Source: Wuchereria bancrofti (Eukaryota > Nematoda > Chromadorea > Rhabditida > Onchocercidae). Taken from it: a stretch of DNA of 64,000 nt. Every line of letters starts with the position of its first letter. Positions within the stretch are counted from its first letter, which is position 1. Positions 1-11,296 of the stretch are shown piece after piece. The stretch spans positions 6,386,495-6,450,494 of the forward strand of contig SSBO01000003.1 of assembly GCA_005281725.1 (NCBI GenBank), in the 5' to 3' direction. The notes beneath the pieces were generated by a model. The model was given only the letters and a program-made list of their open reading frames with translations, was not told where the DNA came from and did not search any database. Made by a program: the position numbers and the translations under genes.

Positions 1-401
1 TCCTTTCCAAATAAATAAAAAAAAAAGTTTAAGATACTATAAAAACATTACTACGGCAGATCATTTGGGTTCTTCTCTAGTTTTTTACTAATTTCATTCC
101 TTGTATAGCTTCACTTATGATGGTTTTTGTAAAGGAGCCGACAAGTTTTAGTGACACCGTGTAGTCTATTGTCTGGTCAGTATTTCATAAAAAATGATAT
201 ATGTCAAAATACAGCAAACAAAAGAAGAATCAATGATGCAAATTTGAAGCTTAAAGGGAAAAGGAATTCAAACACTTTCAAGAAAATGATCCACATGTCT
301 CATCAAAATTAAAAAAATACCATTCTTAGCATTCGTTCAGATACAGAGTAATACCTTTTGCATTCAAAAGAGATATAATTAGCAATTAACGGTAAACTTA
401 C

Positions 402-3400
402 ATCCAACTTCTCACTCGTCAGCTTGGCCAACTTAGCTCTTAACACGAACCACTCACGTTGCGCCATTAGATAACATACATCAAACCAATTAGCTTCTTT
501 TTTTGATAGCTGAATTTTACAAAGATTTAAAAATGATTTCTAATATGACACCTGATGGACAGAATGAATACAGAGGAAATAAAAAAGAAGTCACAAAGAA
601 TTAAAAAGAAATCGACCATGTGCGCATCATCTAAAATATCCTTCCATCAAGAAACTTTCAGTAATTGAACAAAATTTGCTGTAAGCTGAAAATTAAACAA
701 TAACAATGAATGTGACAAACTTTTCTAGGATTTAACGTTCTTATACATTCGGCGATTTTCCTGTTGTTGCAATTTGGAAGCTGCATGTTAATTAGACCTT
801 TACATCTGAAACAATAGATTTTTTTCCGAAATTACATCCCGAAATTGAATAAATTTTAATTCATTTCTCTTTCCTTCTTATCTTGCACTATGTAAGAACA
901 AATTTGACGAAATGGCACTAAAAGAAATGGAAATTGCAAAGAACAAAAAAAGTTAAACCTATCGACAACTTCAGCGATACGTTTACGTAAATTTGTAGTT
1001 GCCAACTGCTTGAGCTCCATAATTTGCGGTTGCTCATTTAGCTTAATTCGTAAACATGGTATTGTTCGAAAATTGATATTGAATCCCACAGTATCAACAC
1101 GACTCGTCAGGAAGCTTGACTCATTCCCCAAAGCTGCTGTGACAATTTCAGAGCGACGCGAAGATAGTGAAGACGATTCAATGTAGGACTGCTCAAGAGT
1201 CGTATGTAGTTCGTTATTGAAGCATTCTGTTGTTGAAAATAAATTTCACTAAGTTATATTGACATATGCAATATCGGACTATTATAACTATTATCATCTA
1301 CTTCGTTATATGTCGTTGAAGTATATATTACTACTTTGCAAACAGAAATGTCTTTTAAATTTGAAGTTCTTTTGACTTTAATGTCAGCTTTCAGTAATTG
1401 GCAAACATCCCATGTTATCTACAACAAATTCATCGTTCTAAGTGAAAATTCAACTTTCTACATGAGGAATCACCTTGACTTCCGAGTTCATTCGAGTGAA
1501 ATAACGGTTCTGGCATGGGAATATCGTACAACATATCGACATTATCAGTAGCATCAGCAGAAAGTTCCGATAAAGTGAATACTCCAGAGTGATTTAAGCT
1601 ATTACGTAATCGATGTTTGATTTCAGTCAAAACCTTAAATAAAATGGATTAAATAGTAAATCGTACTGTATTTTAAGAATCTCAGTACTTTTTAAACATT
1701 ACTACCTATACATTTGCATTACTACTTTTGAATAATAAAATTACACACTTCCAAGATTGGATTTAAGCTAACCTTATCAGTAGACTTATCAATATTCGCT
1801 GTATTTTCAGAAGTATTTGCTGAATCTGCTTTATCCTAAAAATAATCACAATGACATTTGTATAAACGTTTAAAAAATTGTTTTTCAATTTTGTCACAAT
1901 TTGCAATTGACTTTTGAATCAAAAGAAAAAAAGAATTTAAACAAATAATAAGGATCGAAGCAACCTTTGCAGCAGCAACTCTTGGTGACCCAACCAGTAA
2001 CGTGTTTGTTTTTGGCGGAAGGATGATTTTTGGACTAAACAAACGAATTTTCTTCCTTGGCAGAGCAGCAGGTGATTCAAGTGCTGTCTTACGAACCAAT
2101 GAAAGAAACTCATTGGACTAAAAACATTCACGTGAATGATTAGTGTTAATACTGAAGCAAACGCAATTTCGTGTACACAAGGTTCTATAATTCCAATATT
2201 TGGATGGTAAAGTTTTGTACAGGTCAACTATAGTCGTAATCAAACTGATATACAGAGCTATATCAAATTCAAACTCTTTGCCACCCTTAACTTTCTGCAA
2301 CCCTTCCTCAAAGACACTATTTTCCAACAAGTCTTTATGAACTAACTATGTGCTGACGATCAAGTTGTGAAGAAAGTTCAAAAGTAATATCATCGGCAAA
2401 ATGTGTAACTTTATCAGTGCTATTAACAGACTTCATCGTTGAATCACATGCAACACTGACTTGATGAGCTACTGATTCCTAAAGAGATCTCTGTTCACAA
2501 CATATACTGTAAAACTTCCAAACGAACATATAAAATACAGTTTCTCTGCAGATCATAAGAGCATATTTAAAGAAATTTAACGAAATTTTGAAGAAATTAG
2601 AAAAATAAACTGAAGGAAACAATTAATTAGAATTACCATATTTGAAGAAATTTTGTCTAAAATATGAATGTCATCAACCACAGCAATGCTTTTTGAATCC
2701 TCTTTATGACTTGATACTTCTGCATCTTTTTCCACTGAAAAAAAAAATTTCAGTAGATAAGAAGTATGAGTTGTTCCAGCAAAATTTAAACTTTATTAAA
2801 GTAATAGGATCATAAGATAGATCAAAGCAAATCAATCAGTCGCAACTGTTGGATACGGATATAAAAAAACCCTCACATACTAGTACTAGTAGCTTTCAAA
2901 TTATTCAGTTAATCCATCCGTTTTGAACCGTCGATAGTTAGCTATAAATTATGATTTAACATAAAAGTATGTAGTGTATCAAGTTAATGATGTTAATAAT
3001 ATTTGCATAAAACTTAGTTAATTTTGAATGCAAAATATACTAATGCCTTTTTCAAACAAAATCCAATATATATCACCATTGTTAGTTCCGAATAAAACAT
3101 CTGTTGTTTCATCGGCAATGTTAGATGTAACCGATTGTTGTTTGAAAGGAGCATCCATTGGAACCTTGAATACCTGGCCATCATCAGAAGAAATATCCTG
3201 AAGATTTTTATTTGTATATTTCGAAAAGCAGTAGATCCTAATCTTGTACCTATCGTCCATTTAAATTGCTTTAAGAAAAGATTTCATTAATAATTAGCTT
3301 TCTTACCATGTCAGCAGTGCCTGCATATGGAGGAATCACAGATGTTTTTTCGATATCTATTTTCAATTCCTCATTTGTAGCTTCACTTCCAAGTTTACTG

Positions 3401-6202
3401 TTTCCGTCAGCTTTGAAAATCAATCGTGTTGCATTTGATACAAAGGTTTCATCGTTCATATCTGATTGTAGATTTGGACTTGTCAGCTAAAAACTGACTA
3501 GTATTTTCTAGTTGATATTAATCAAAATAAAAGCGTTTTTGACAAATCACTGAAAGAAGTAGCATCCGGTCCACCCATAGCATGTCACGAAAATCAAAAA
3601 GGTAAACTAAACGAGAAACTTCGTTTTGAAGAGGAGAAAAAAAATTTTTACAAAATGTCGGAGGATGGTTGATGGTCTGAAGAGTTTTCTGGTAGCATCA
3701 GACGTTACTGGAGAAGGGTTACTTGAATCACTCATATCCATCGATTCTACTTCCAAAACATCCAGCTTCTCATTCTGAATCGTTTCCTGAACAGAGGAGA
3801 AAATTTTAGAAATTGGGAAAAATTGCAAAAGAGACGTTTAATTGTCGATAACGCATATGGCCGTAGAGTAAAATTTACTTTTGTTTTGACTTCATTTTTT
3901 TTTCTTCTCTTCTTTTATCGTCTTTTTCTGCTTCATTTCTCGCTATATCAAATACATCACAGAATAGCCTCCTTTGAAACGTTATTTTTAACATTAAATG
4001 TCTATTCTTATCACCTTAATCCCTGATAGTTGACCAATCGATCACTGCGAGACTGTTCTATTTTTAAGACCTTGATTAAAGATTAAAGAGCTTACTCCTC
4101 AAGGTGAACTATATTGTGACATATTGTTCTAAACAGTCACCAACAATGACTGAAAAATGTGCCTATCACATTTTTCCTTTATTCGATTAAACAACTACAC
4201 GAATAACCAAAAACACACTTTTGAAATGTGGTTCACTGCATTAGTTGTTTCTTCTTTTCGTGTGGCGTTATGAGACTCTACTGAGTGGCAGTATCCAGCA
4301 TCTGTAGCTAAAATTAATGCAAATTTAGTGTTTATAAAAATGCACTTTACAACCATATTGCAGGTAGCTTATTATGAAATTAAGTTAAGCATGAAGGAAT
4401 GAAATCTGAGCTACTAGCAAAGTTTAGACATAAATCTATAAATCATACCATCGCAAATATTTCCACCTCCACGAGTCGAATTATCGCTTAAATCATCCAG
4501 ACCTCCTAAGCGAAGAAGTGGTGTAGATGTAGTTATGGGGATGAAATTCTCTACTGTGTGGTTGAGTTCTGCAATTTAAACAACAATCCAAAAATTAAGC
4601 AAGAATTAACAAGAATGAAGTATTGCTAGGATGTTAAATAAATCAGGACATCGAAGGTTGACTTCTACAGATTACAGAAAATTTAGTCAAAATCTTACTG
4701 TTTATATTCATTTCTGTTGTATATCCATCATTTGATTCAGAGGCAGACATTTGCCTGAAGCGTTTATAAAACATACTAAGCAGAATTTTTGTTTTGGAAG
4801 GAACAACTTTCAAAAAAGGATACTGATATTTTAAAATGTTATTGAAGAGGTAACCTATGAACAAACAGCTTGACTTACTCCGAAGTTAAACCATCCGAAC
4901 TTGTCGTATCGTACACTGCAATCAGTGGTTAATTCAATGAAGATTATTACACCCATTTAGAAGAAAACCACAATTACACTACCAAAGTGAAAGAAACTGG
5001 CACCTTAAATGAAAAAAAGTCGACGTCGACTTTCTCAGACTGTAACAGTACGAAATATATAGGAAACAACTATGTTAAAGCAATGCAGATTCAAGTACCA
5101 ATAGATAACTAGTGAAAGATTGGAAGTCAAAGTATATAATATCCAGATATAACTGCTGAAACTTCTGAGGTTTCGGAAGGAAAGAATTAAACTTACACTT
5201 CATAGGTTCGTTATGAGGAGAATGTACAATCTGACTGTGTTCCACATCAAATTCTCTAAAAATCACTCATACAAACTAATTATTCACTGAAAGCAAGCTG
5301 ACTCATTAATATTTTTTAAATAGCTCCATTGTGATATCATGAAAGATCAGTTAATCTTATAACACACCGGCAAAGTGCTAAGAGAAAGCAGATTGCTAAA
5401 GTAGATTTGTTTTGCTCCAACATTTCTTCAATTCAGAATTTTTTTTTAGAGGTTTGAAACAATGAAGGTAAGAGTAAGCTAAGATAATAGAAACACTTAT
5501 CTTCTTACCTACTAAGAAAGCGACAAGATTCAAAGCAACAATATAAGTGTTATAAAATAACCATTTTATAACACTTCAAATTAATAAAATGTTATAAAAA
5601 TGACTTACTGAACAGTGCGAACGGTATGGAAGCTGACACGTCTCCTTACCGTAGCCGTTATTGTCGTTGACAACTCACCATTTTCAACGTTCGGGGGATG
5701 ATGTGGTTTGAGTATCTGGAAATAACATATATTCTTTGCTATGCCATTCTTCCATGTCCTCAGTTTTCGCATTCCAATTATACTTCGACAACAAGCAAAA
5801 TTTAACTATAATTTGAATATATACCAAAAAAACAAGAGCATAAAATCAATTTGAAAGAAAAAGGAACCAAATTACTACTATTATTTACAAATATCATCAA
5901 TATTTGTGTCAAAAACATACCGATGACCTTCGATCCTTCTCCCCTCTTTCCATTCTTCGAACAGACAACTTCTGCAAAAGGAATAAATCCTATCCTATTC
6001 TTACAGCACCTTACTTAGTACTAATTTAAGTAATTTTAAGGTAATTTTAAAAAATGCATGAATACGTTAACCGTCATTTTTATCCTAACTTGATAGCGAT
6101 GTGTAGCAAGACACTATTACATGCTAAATTTTACTGTAAATTCAACAGACTAAACACAATCAATAATACTTGCCAGGTCTTATGGGATGAACATCTATCC
6201 AT
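402..6202 (-). CDS. knl-1: Kinetochore scaffold KNL-1 (partial, 3' end outside window)
   Basis: KNL1 bridges the Ndc80 and Mis12 complexes at kinetochores and recruits PP1 and Bub kinases. I joined 19 minus-strand exons with matching phase: 6202-6170, 5971-5921, 5715-5609, 5255-5197, 4915-4879, 4754-4699, 4568-4449, 4307-4219, 3786-3652, 3486-3307, 3197-3077, 2734-2637, 2478-2347, 2117-1965, 1835-1773, 1633-1474, 1226-959, 805-721 and 509-402, giving 685 residues so far. Near the N-terminus lie both PP1-docking motifs typical of KNL1: SILK (about residues 28-31, formed across the exon 2/3 junction) and RVSF (about 54-57). Degenerate MELT-like sites follow (EMNI near 111, MDMS at 200-203, MNDET near 239). 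The middle is acidic, Ser/Thr-rich and disordered-looking, with a basic PRKKIR patch. From about residue 560 it becomes helical, with WFDVCYLMAQREW near 657, as expected before the C-terminal kinetochore-binding region. The protein continues past base 402 out of the window. Identity rests on the paired PP1 motifs and layout; middle exons are the least certain. Confidence 0.82.
5545..5576. repeat. Perfect 14-bp inverted repeat in a knl-1 intron
   Basis: Arms 5545-5558 and 5563-5576 are exact reverse complements separated by a 4-base AACC loop. It lies in the intron between knl-1 exons 3 and 4, about 30 bases downstream (in transcription direction) of the exon 3 donor. It could form a hairpin in the pre-mRNA. 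Confidence 0.7.
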
Positions 6203-7140
6203 TTATCAAAAGGTTTAAGCTATCAAGGATGAAAAAAAAATTAACGATAACAATTTCATGTAGTGAGAATTACCAGAATTCACTCACTATTACGACCGTT
6301 TATAATGCTTAGTGAGTAATTAATCAATAAGGAAATCTGTTCACCATGCAACACAAATTTCCATAGCAAACATTGCGAAAACTCTTTTTTTTGTAAATCT
6401 AACGTAAACTACGTACCCACCGCGTAAATCTAACGTAAGCTAACGCACTAAGTATTCCTCCTCCAACACGAAATTAGCGCCAATATTCAAATTTCTAAGC
6501 TAAAATGTCAAAATAATACCGAATGTTGCAACGCAAAAGCCAAGTGTTCAAATCGCAACAAAAGTGGAGGGGAAAAAGAGAAATGAGATGGTCATCATGT
6601 CGTTCTAATTAAGTTTGAAAATAATGACGAATAAAAAGAAGAAAAGATACTTAAAAAGTCTGAAATTCCTCCATTTTTATTTTCGAGTAATGACAGGCTG
6701 CCCATAAATGCATTCATTCTAGTTCATCGCTTGATTGATCAGTCATTTTTGTCTGCAGACTGAATATTAAAATCTTTACAATTTACATACTTATTTATGT
6801 ATTACTGATTTGTTTCAAATGTTAAGAAACTTCGCATAATTCAATCGGTTGAGACGCAGTTTTTCATTTCGCTACCGTCGTTTTGGCATAAGGTGCGTAT
6901 CACAGAGGCATGATGAAGATTGATTCCTATTGAGCTGTTTGGTAGATCAGAATTATGGTTGATGGGGATTTCTGGATGTCTGAGATTTGGTCATTTGATG
7001 TGAGGTATTCAGTTAAAGTGTATTTCGCCTTGAAGATCATTCATTCTCTCATGAATCAGGGTAGTTGAATGTTGAGAGGTTTCTTGCGCTTTATCTCTTT
7101 TTGTACCATCATCTGTTGTGTACTGTTGTGCACTTTTCAG
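6203..7140. promoter_or_regulatory. Divergent intergenic region, knl-1 / rpl-26
   Basis: About 0.94 kb lies between the knl-1 start codon (minus) and the rpl-26 splice acceptor (plus), so it should hold both promoters. It is AT-rich, with a short imperfect duplication near 6395-6440 (two copies of a TAAATCTAACGTAA-type stretch). I see no further coding exon. Confidence 0.5.
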
Positions 7141-7154
7141 ATCGTCAAATTAAA
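7141..7154 (+). promoter_or_regulatory. Likely spliced-leader acceptor and 14-base 5' UTR of rpl-26
   Basis: A textbook nematode acceptor (CACTTTTCAG ending at 7140) lies 14 bases before the rpl-26 ATG with no coding exon upstream, so it probably takes a trans-spliced leader. This also supports the chosen start. Confidence 0.6.
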
Positions 7155-8214
7155 ATGAAGCAAAATCAGTTCGTGTCGTCTTCAGCTAGGAAAGCTCGTA
7201 AGGCACACTTCAATGCTCCTTCACATATTAGGAGGAAATTGATGAGTGCTCCTTTAACCAAAGATTTACGTAACAAGCATGGGATCCGTTCAATACCGAT
7301 CAGGTAAATTGCATGACTCAGTTTGAGTCCAAGTTTGATTAACCAACTCAATAGGATAAAAAGAAAGTAGGGACAAATCATTTGTCAGCTACAATATTAA
7401 TATTCTGGTAGGTAATATATAACTTTAAACTTTTGTGTATTGTTTTTGTATTTTATAATACGCAAATTTTGCGCTGAATTCGATGAAGGAATTCTGTTGT
7501 AGAATAGATGACGAGGTCACCGTTACTCGAGGACATTATAAAGGAAACGCTGGGCGTGTAATGCGTGTTTACCGGAAAAAATTCGTTATCCACATTGATA
7601 AAATTACTCGTGAAAAAGCAAATGGTTCTACAGTACATATTGGAATCCATCCATCCAAGGTTTTTCCTTTTTCTATTAATTTTACCGTTTTTGTAATAGT
7701 TTGAACTGCAACATTGTTAATTGCATGCACTTCTAAATATCCTACAGTTACTCTGTTTTGACTGTCGTAGATTCCTTTAAATTTAATGTTCTTGACTTAT
7801 CGTTTGCAGTTGAGGACTTTGCAATTTTGAAGTAAGCGAAGTCATTTTCACTGTACAGTGTAATTTTAAAATGCGTAGAAATACATCTTGTTGACTGGTG
7901 AAGGCCGTATGCATCAGTTCTGTGCAGCGTAGTCAGGTGGTGAATTCAGCATCATGATTAGCATCATGTGCGTTTTTCAACATCTTAGTGAACGGCCATA
8001 CCCTTATGTGGTCACGGTCCAATTTTGTTCGGTTTAGTTGATTTAATTGATTAGTTGATTCAATATAATTTTTAAGGTAGCACTGACAAAACTAAAGATG
8101 GATAAGGATCGGCGAGCGATGATTGAAAGAAAAGCTGCCGGACGAGCACGTATAACAGGCCTGTTGAAAGGCAAACACACCGAAGAAACCATTTCTGAAG
8201 AGAAAAATGTTTAA
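7155..8214 (+). CDS. rpl-26: 60S ribosomal protein L26 (uL24)
   Basis: Complete gene in three exons, 7155-7303, 7503-7659 and 8077-8214, joining in phase to 147 residues, close to the usual 145. The product binds 26S rRNA near the polypeptide exit tunnel of the large ribosomal subunit. Recognisable family segments in order are [11 protein letters not shown] (about 20-30), the KOW-type DDEV..RGHYKG stretch (about 51-62), [13 protein letters not shown] and [16 protein letters not shown] (about 85-103), then a basic Lys/Arg-rich tail. The start is the first ATG after a strong TTTTCAG acceptor. The gene is divergent from knl-1. The C-terminal tail ([17 protein letters not shown]) differs from the vertebrate end, as is common. 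No anomaly was seen. Confidence 0.97.
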
Positions 8215-9111
8215 CGAATTGTTGCAAATGAATCGATCTGTTGTTTATTTTGTTAGCGTTCAGTAAAATTTCTCGTAGTTTTTTAAAACTCTCATCAAGG
8301 AAGATAAGAGTAATTAATTTGGACAAAAAAAGCTGACGGAGATATGGACCAGAAGTGCTCATGTTTGTTCGTTGATCAGTGTATTACCAAATGGTGGTGG
8401 TGTTGTAGTGTCTGCTGAAATAATTGAGGAGTGTTAGATTTCAAAATCTCTTTGAAAATGTTCTATTTTTTCATTCTTGGAGACTGAATTTATCCATCGG
8501 GCAACGTCTTAAATTAAGGCCGATTGTGTGCGTGCAGGATGTAGCGCTCAGAATACCTGTGCTGTGATTGGTATTGGTTATGGGAAGGAGATCCGTCGAA
8601 AATTGTTCAATATTTGCAAATGGCGAAAGCTAGAAAACCTTCAGTTAGTATTTCCCTGATAATATAAATACCCATAAGTATTGAAGCAGCGTGTTTTCAT
8701 ACAAATTAAAAAGAATGAAACGCAACATTTTCACAAGATGATTCATAACGAGACAGAACCTCCTCAAGTAGGGGCATGGTTTAGCTTTATTTAAAAAATT
8801 TATGTTAATGAGCTATGGCGATTAGACTTCGGTGGTTTGATTTTTTCAACCTTTCAACATGCAACATCACAAAGAACGTGAATGAAACCTACTGCTAACA
8901 CTGAGAAACCCTTTCAGCTTCTAAGAAGGGGAATCTTTTTTTTTTTAATTTACTAAAGCTTTTAGCTTCATCTGCATTTCTCCAATGTTACGCAAGAAAT
9001 CTTGTAGCAGTCGGCAGAATTCGGCAGTCACTAGCGTTACTTTATTAAGCACTTTTTGCGCATAAATCATCCGCACTATGGCCTGAAATTTTCATACATT
9101 TTCTCTAAAAG

Positions 9112-9830
9112 GAAGTTGCTAGTACGCGCACTCACAAATGCTCAATTCATGAAATTTTATGACAATCCTAAAAGTGACAACTTACATCTTTTAGACTGCA
9201 GTCAACTTCAGTTAAACCATAGTATCGGTTCATTTCAAGCTCAACTTCAGAGGATTCTTGAAACTCAGCGTTCTAAACAGTCCGGGTACATTTATCTTTA
9301 TTGGACAGAAATAGTGGCAATTTCTTTAGAGAAGAATGAAACAGATTTGCGTTTTAAATTTATGTAAGTTTCGACAGTCAGGTTTTCCTCAATTAAAACC
9401 AAACTTCGAAAGATTGGGATGCACTGAAACTGCTTTTAGGTCCATCAGTCGGCCCAAAACGACAGGACTCCGTTAACTGAAGAAGCATATTTTAGAATAA
9501 AACATCATTTAATATTTATAATACTGTAGGTCGGTGGTGTGATTAGGAAAACAACAGCTCTGCCTCATTCTGGGAACATTCTACCCAGGCTGTCACTACA
9601 GAAACTTTTAAGATTTGTAATGTAATAGTATTTCATCATCCACTATTCAAGCAAAAATTTGAAGCATCGATTTCCAACGTATTTGATTCTTTCGGAGTTC
9701 CTCTTTTACCTGCTCGTAGTCGTTATCAACCCATCGAACATAGTAAGTTTTATTCATTTCTTTCTTGCTCGAGTAAGGTCACTATAAATAACTTCATACA
9801 GCAAAATGTGTTATTAATGGGAAGCTGTAA
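9112..9830 (+). CDS. Unrecognised protein, C-terminal exons
   Basis: Three exons join with matching phase: 9112-9363, 9558-9742 and 9802-9830 (stop). The first two run open for 252 and 185 bases and carry protein-like text such as DNLHLLDCSQLQL, SIGSFQAQLQRILETQ, GYIYLYWTEIVAIS, then SASFWEHSTQAVTTETFKIC, IVFHHPLFKQKFEAS and FGVPLLPARSRYQPIEH. All donors and acceptors are canonical. I could not place the start: a Cys/Lys-rich open stretch at about 8545-8640 (with AGCSAQNTCAVIGIGYG) may be an upstream exon, but its phase does not obviously fit. It lies downstream of rpl-26 on the same strand. I do not recognise the family. It could instead be a decaying gene, but the uninterrupted frame over two exons argues against that. 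Confidence 0.45.
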
Positions 9831-11296
9831 ATATTTTGGGTAAAGTAGCAGGAGGAATCCTGCTATTTCCATTTCAATGGCACGTAAAGCACATTTTAGT
9901 TATGTAGGTTCTCAGAATTTCAGATAGTTCGTTCCTAAAAGTTTATATCTCTGTCAGTCAACCAACTAACTAATCTATATATGTATATATATGTAAATAG
10001 ATAATTTAGATAGAACAGATAGTTTTATACATACAGATAATTTAACGATTGAGAAAACAGATGTACATAAATGTACCAAACAACTCTCTAGACTACTTCA
10101 GAACAACCGACCAGAGAGGCACATACCCTAAGTACCCTAAGCAGTAATTTTAGATTTCAGAGTCTCTTTCCGATTTTTTATGTAATGGAACAATCACTTC
10201 ACACCACCAACCGCACGTCAACACTTTTACTAAACGAAGTGCACTACATAATATTCTCCAAACGTTTTTGTACAAAGTGTGATATACAATTTTACTGCTT
10301 TATAAAACGAATGAAATCAGATTAGGAGTTGAACATATATATATATATATACTTAACCGTATCAGACAGCTTTCGATCAGTCACTTTTGCAACGGAAATA
10401 TTTAATAAACTGCATGAATATAAGTGCCATTAAAAATAAAAATATTAGGAAACGGCCATGCAAGCAGCTCATATATTCAAAAGTGACGGGCATAGAACGT
10501 TTCCTGAACAGGATAAGAAAAAACAAATGAAGATCTCGTCTATTCTTCCACAAAAATAAATAATTATTAGGTGACGATAAAGCAATAATGAAACGAATTA
10601 GACTACCATCACTACCCTAATTATACCAAAAATGTACCAGACACACTGGAAAAGTACAATATAATTTAAAGAGAAAACGAACACCTGTCTGTCAGAAATC
10701 GCAGTATGAATATAAATTTTGGTTTACAACAAAACAACATGAACACAGGAATTGACGATATGAAATGAGATAAACACTTAGTTACATCATAAATTGGAAT
10801 ATCTTAAAATACACAGTTGTTATACTGCGAGCCACTGCTTTATCAACTGAAACTGGCAAGTGGTGTTACGCAGTTTTTGTTAACCATAAATTAGTCGATC
10901 ACACCGGATATCTTAAAAGTTGACCCACTAAAAGCAATGTCAATTACAAGAGCAGTTTGAAGACAACAGACAAAAGCAAGATAAAGGTCGCAAGAGAAAG
11001 AGGATATACTGATGATCGGTTACAGCAGTTCCTACAGCTATCAGTGCAAAGAGTACAGAAGTCAGAAATAGAATGTGGAAATAATGCAAAAATTTAAATC
11101 CATAATGCAATAAAAGAGCTAAAACAAGACGATAAATCTTTTTTCCTGATCTGTTTAAAAGTGATAGCAGAACAAAAACTGTGGCGTAGCTTGATAACTC
11201 GCAAAACAAATTTCTAACCTAAAATAACTTCGTTATTTGCAGATTGAAAATAAATGTAACATTTTATAAATCCCAAAAATATGCAGATTCCATAGT
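9831..11296. other. Intergenic, no gene seen
   Basis: AT-rich stretch between the unrecognised plus-strand gene and the 3' end of SLC33A1 (minus), i.e. convergent 3' flanks. It contains TA microsatellites near 9976-9992 and 10336-10351. Open frames on the minus strand near 10940-11209 are hydrophobic low-complexity and have no convincing splice context. Confidence 0.5.

Noticed and set aside
2118..2330. Minus-strand frame with ENSVFEEGLQKVKGGKEFEF
   Set aside because: It would need an intron of about 50 bases or less from the preceding exon and lacks a good donor; exon 2478-2347 joins 2117-1965 in phase without it.
5004..5039. Possible 12-codon knl-1 exon between exons 4 and 5 of the model
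   Set aside because: It has an acceptor and donor, but its phase gives a stop after the strong exon 4 donor; direct joining of 5197 to 4915 keeps the frame.
7166..7381. 71-codon minus-strand frame over rpl-26 exon 1
   Set aside because: Shadow of the real rpl-26 coding sequence.
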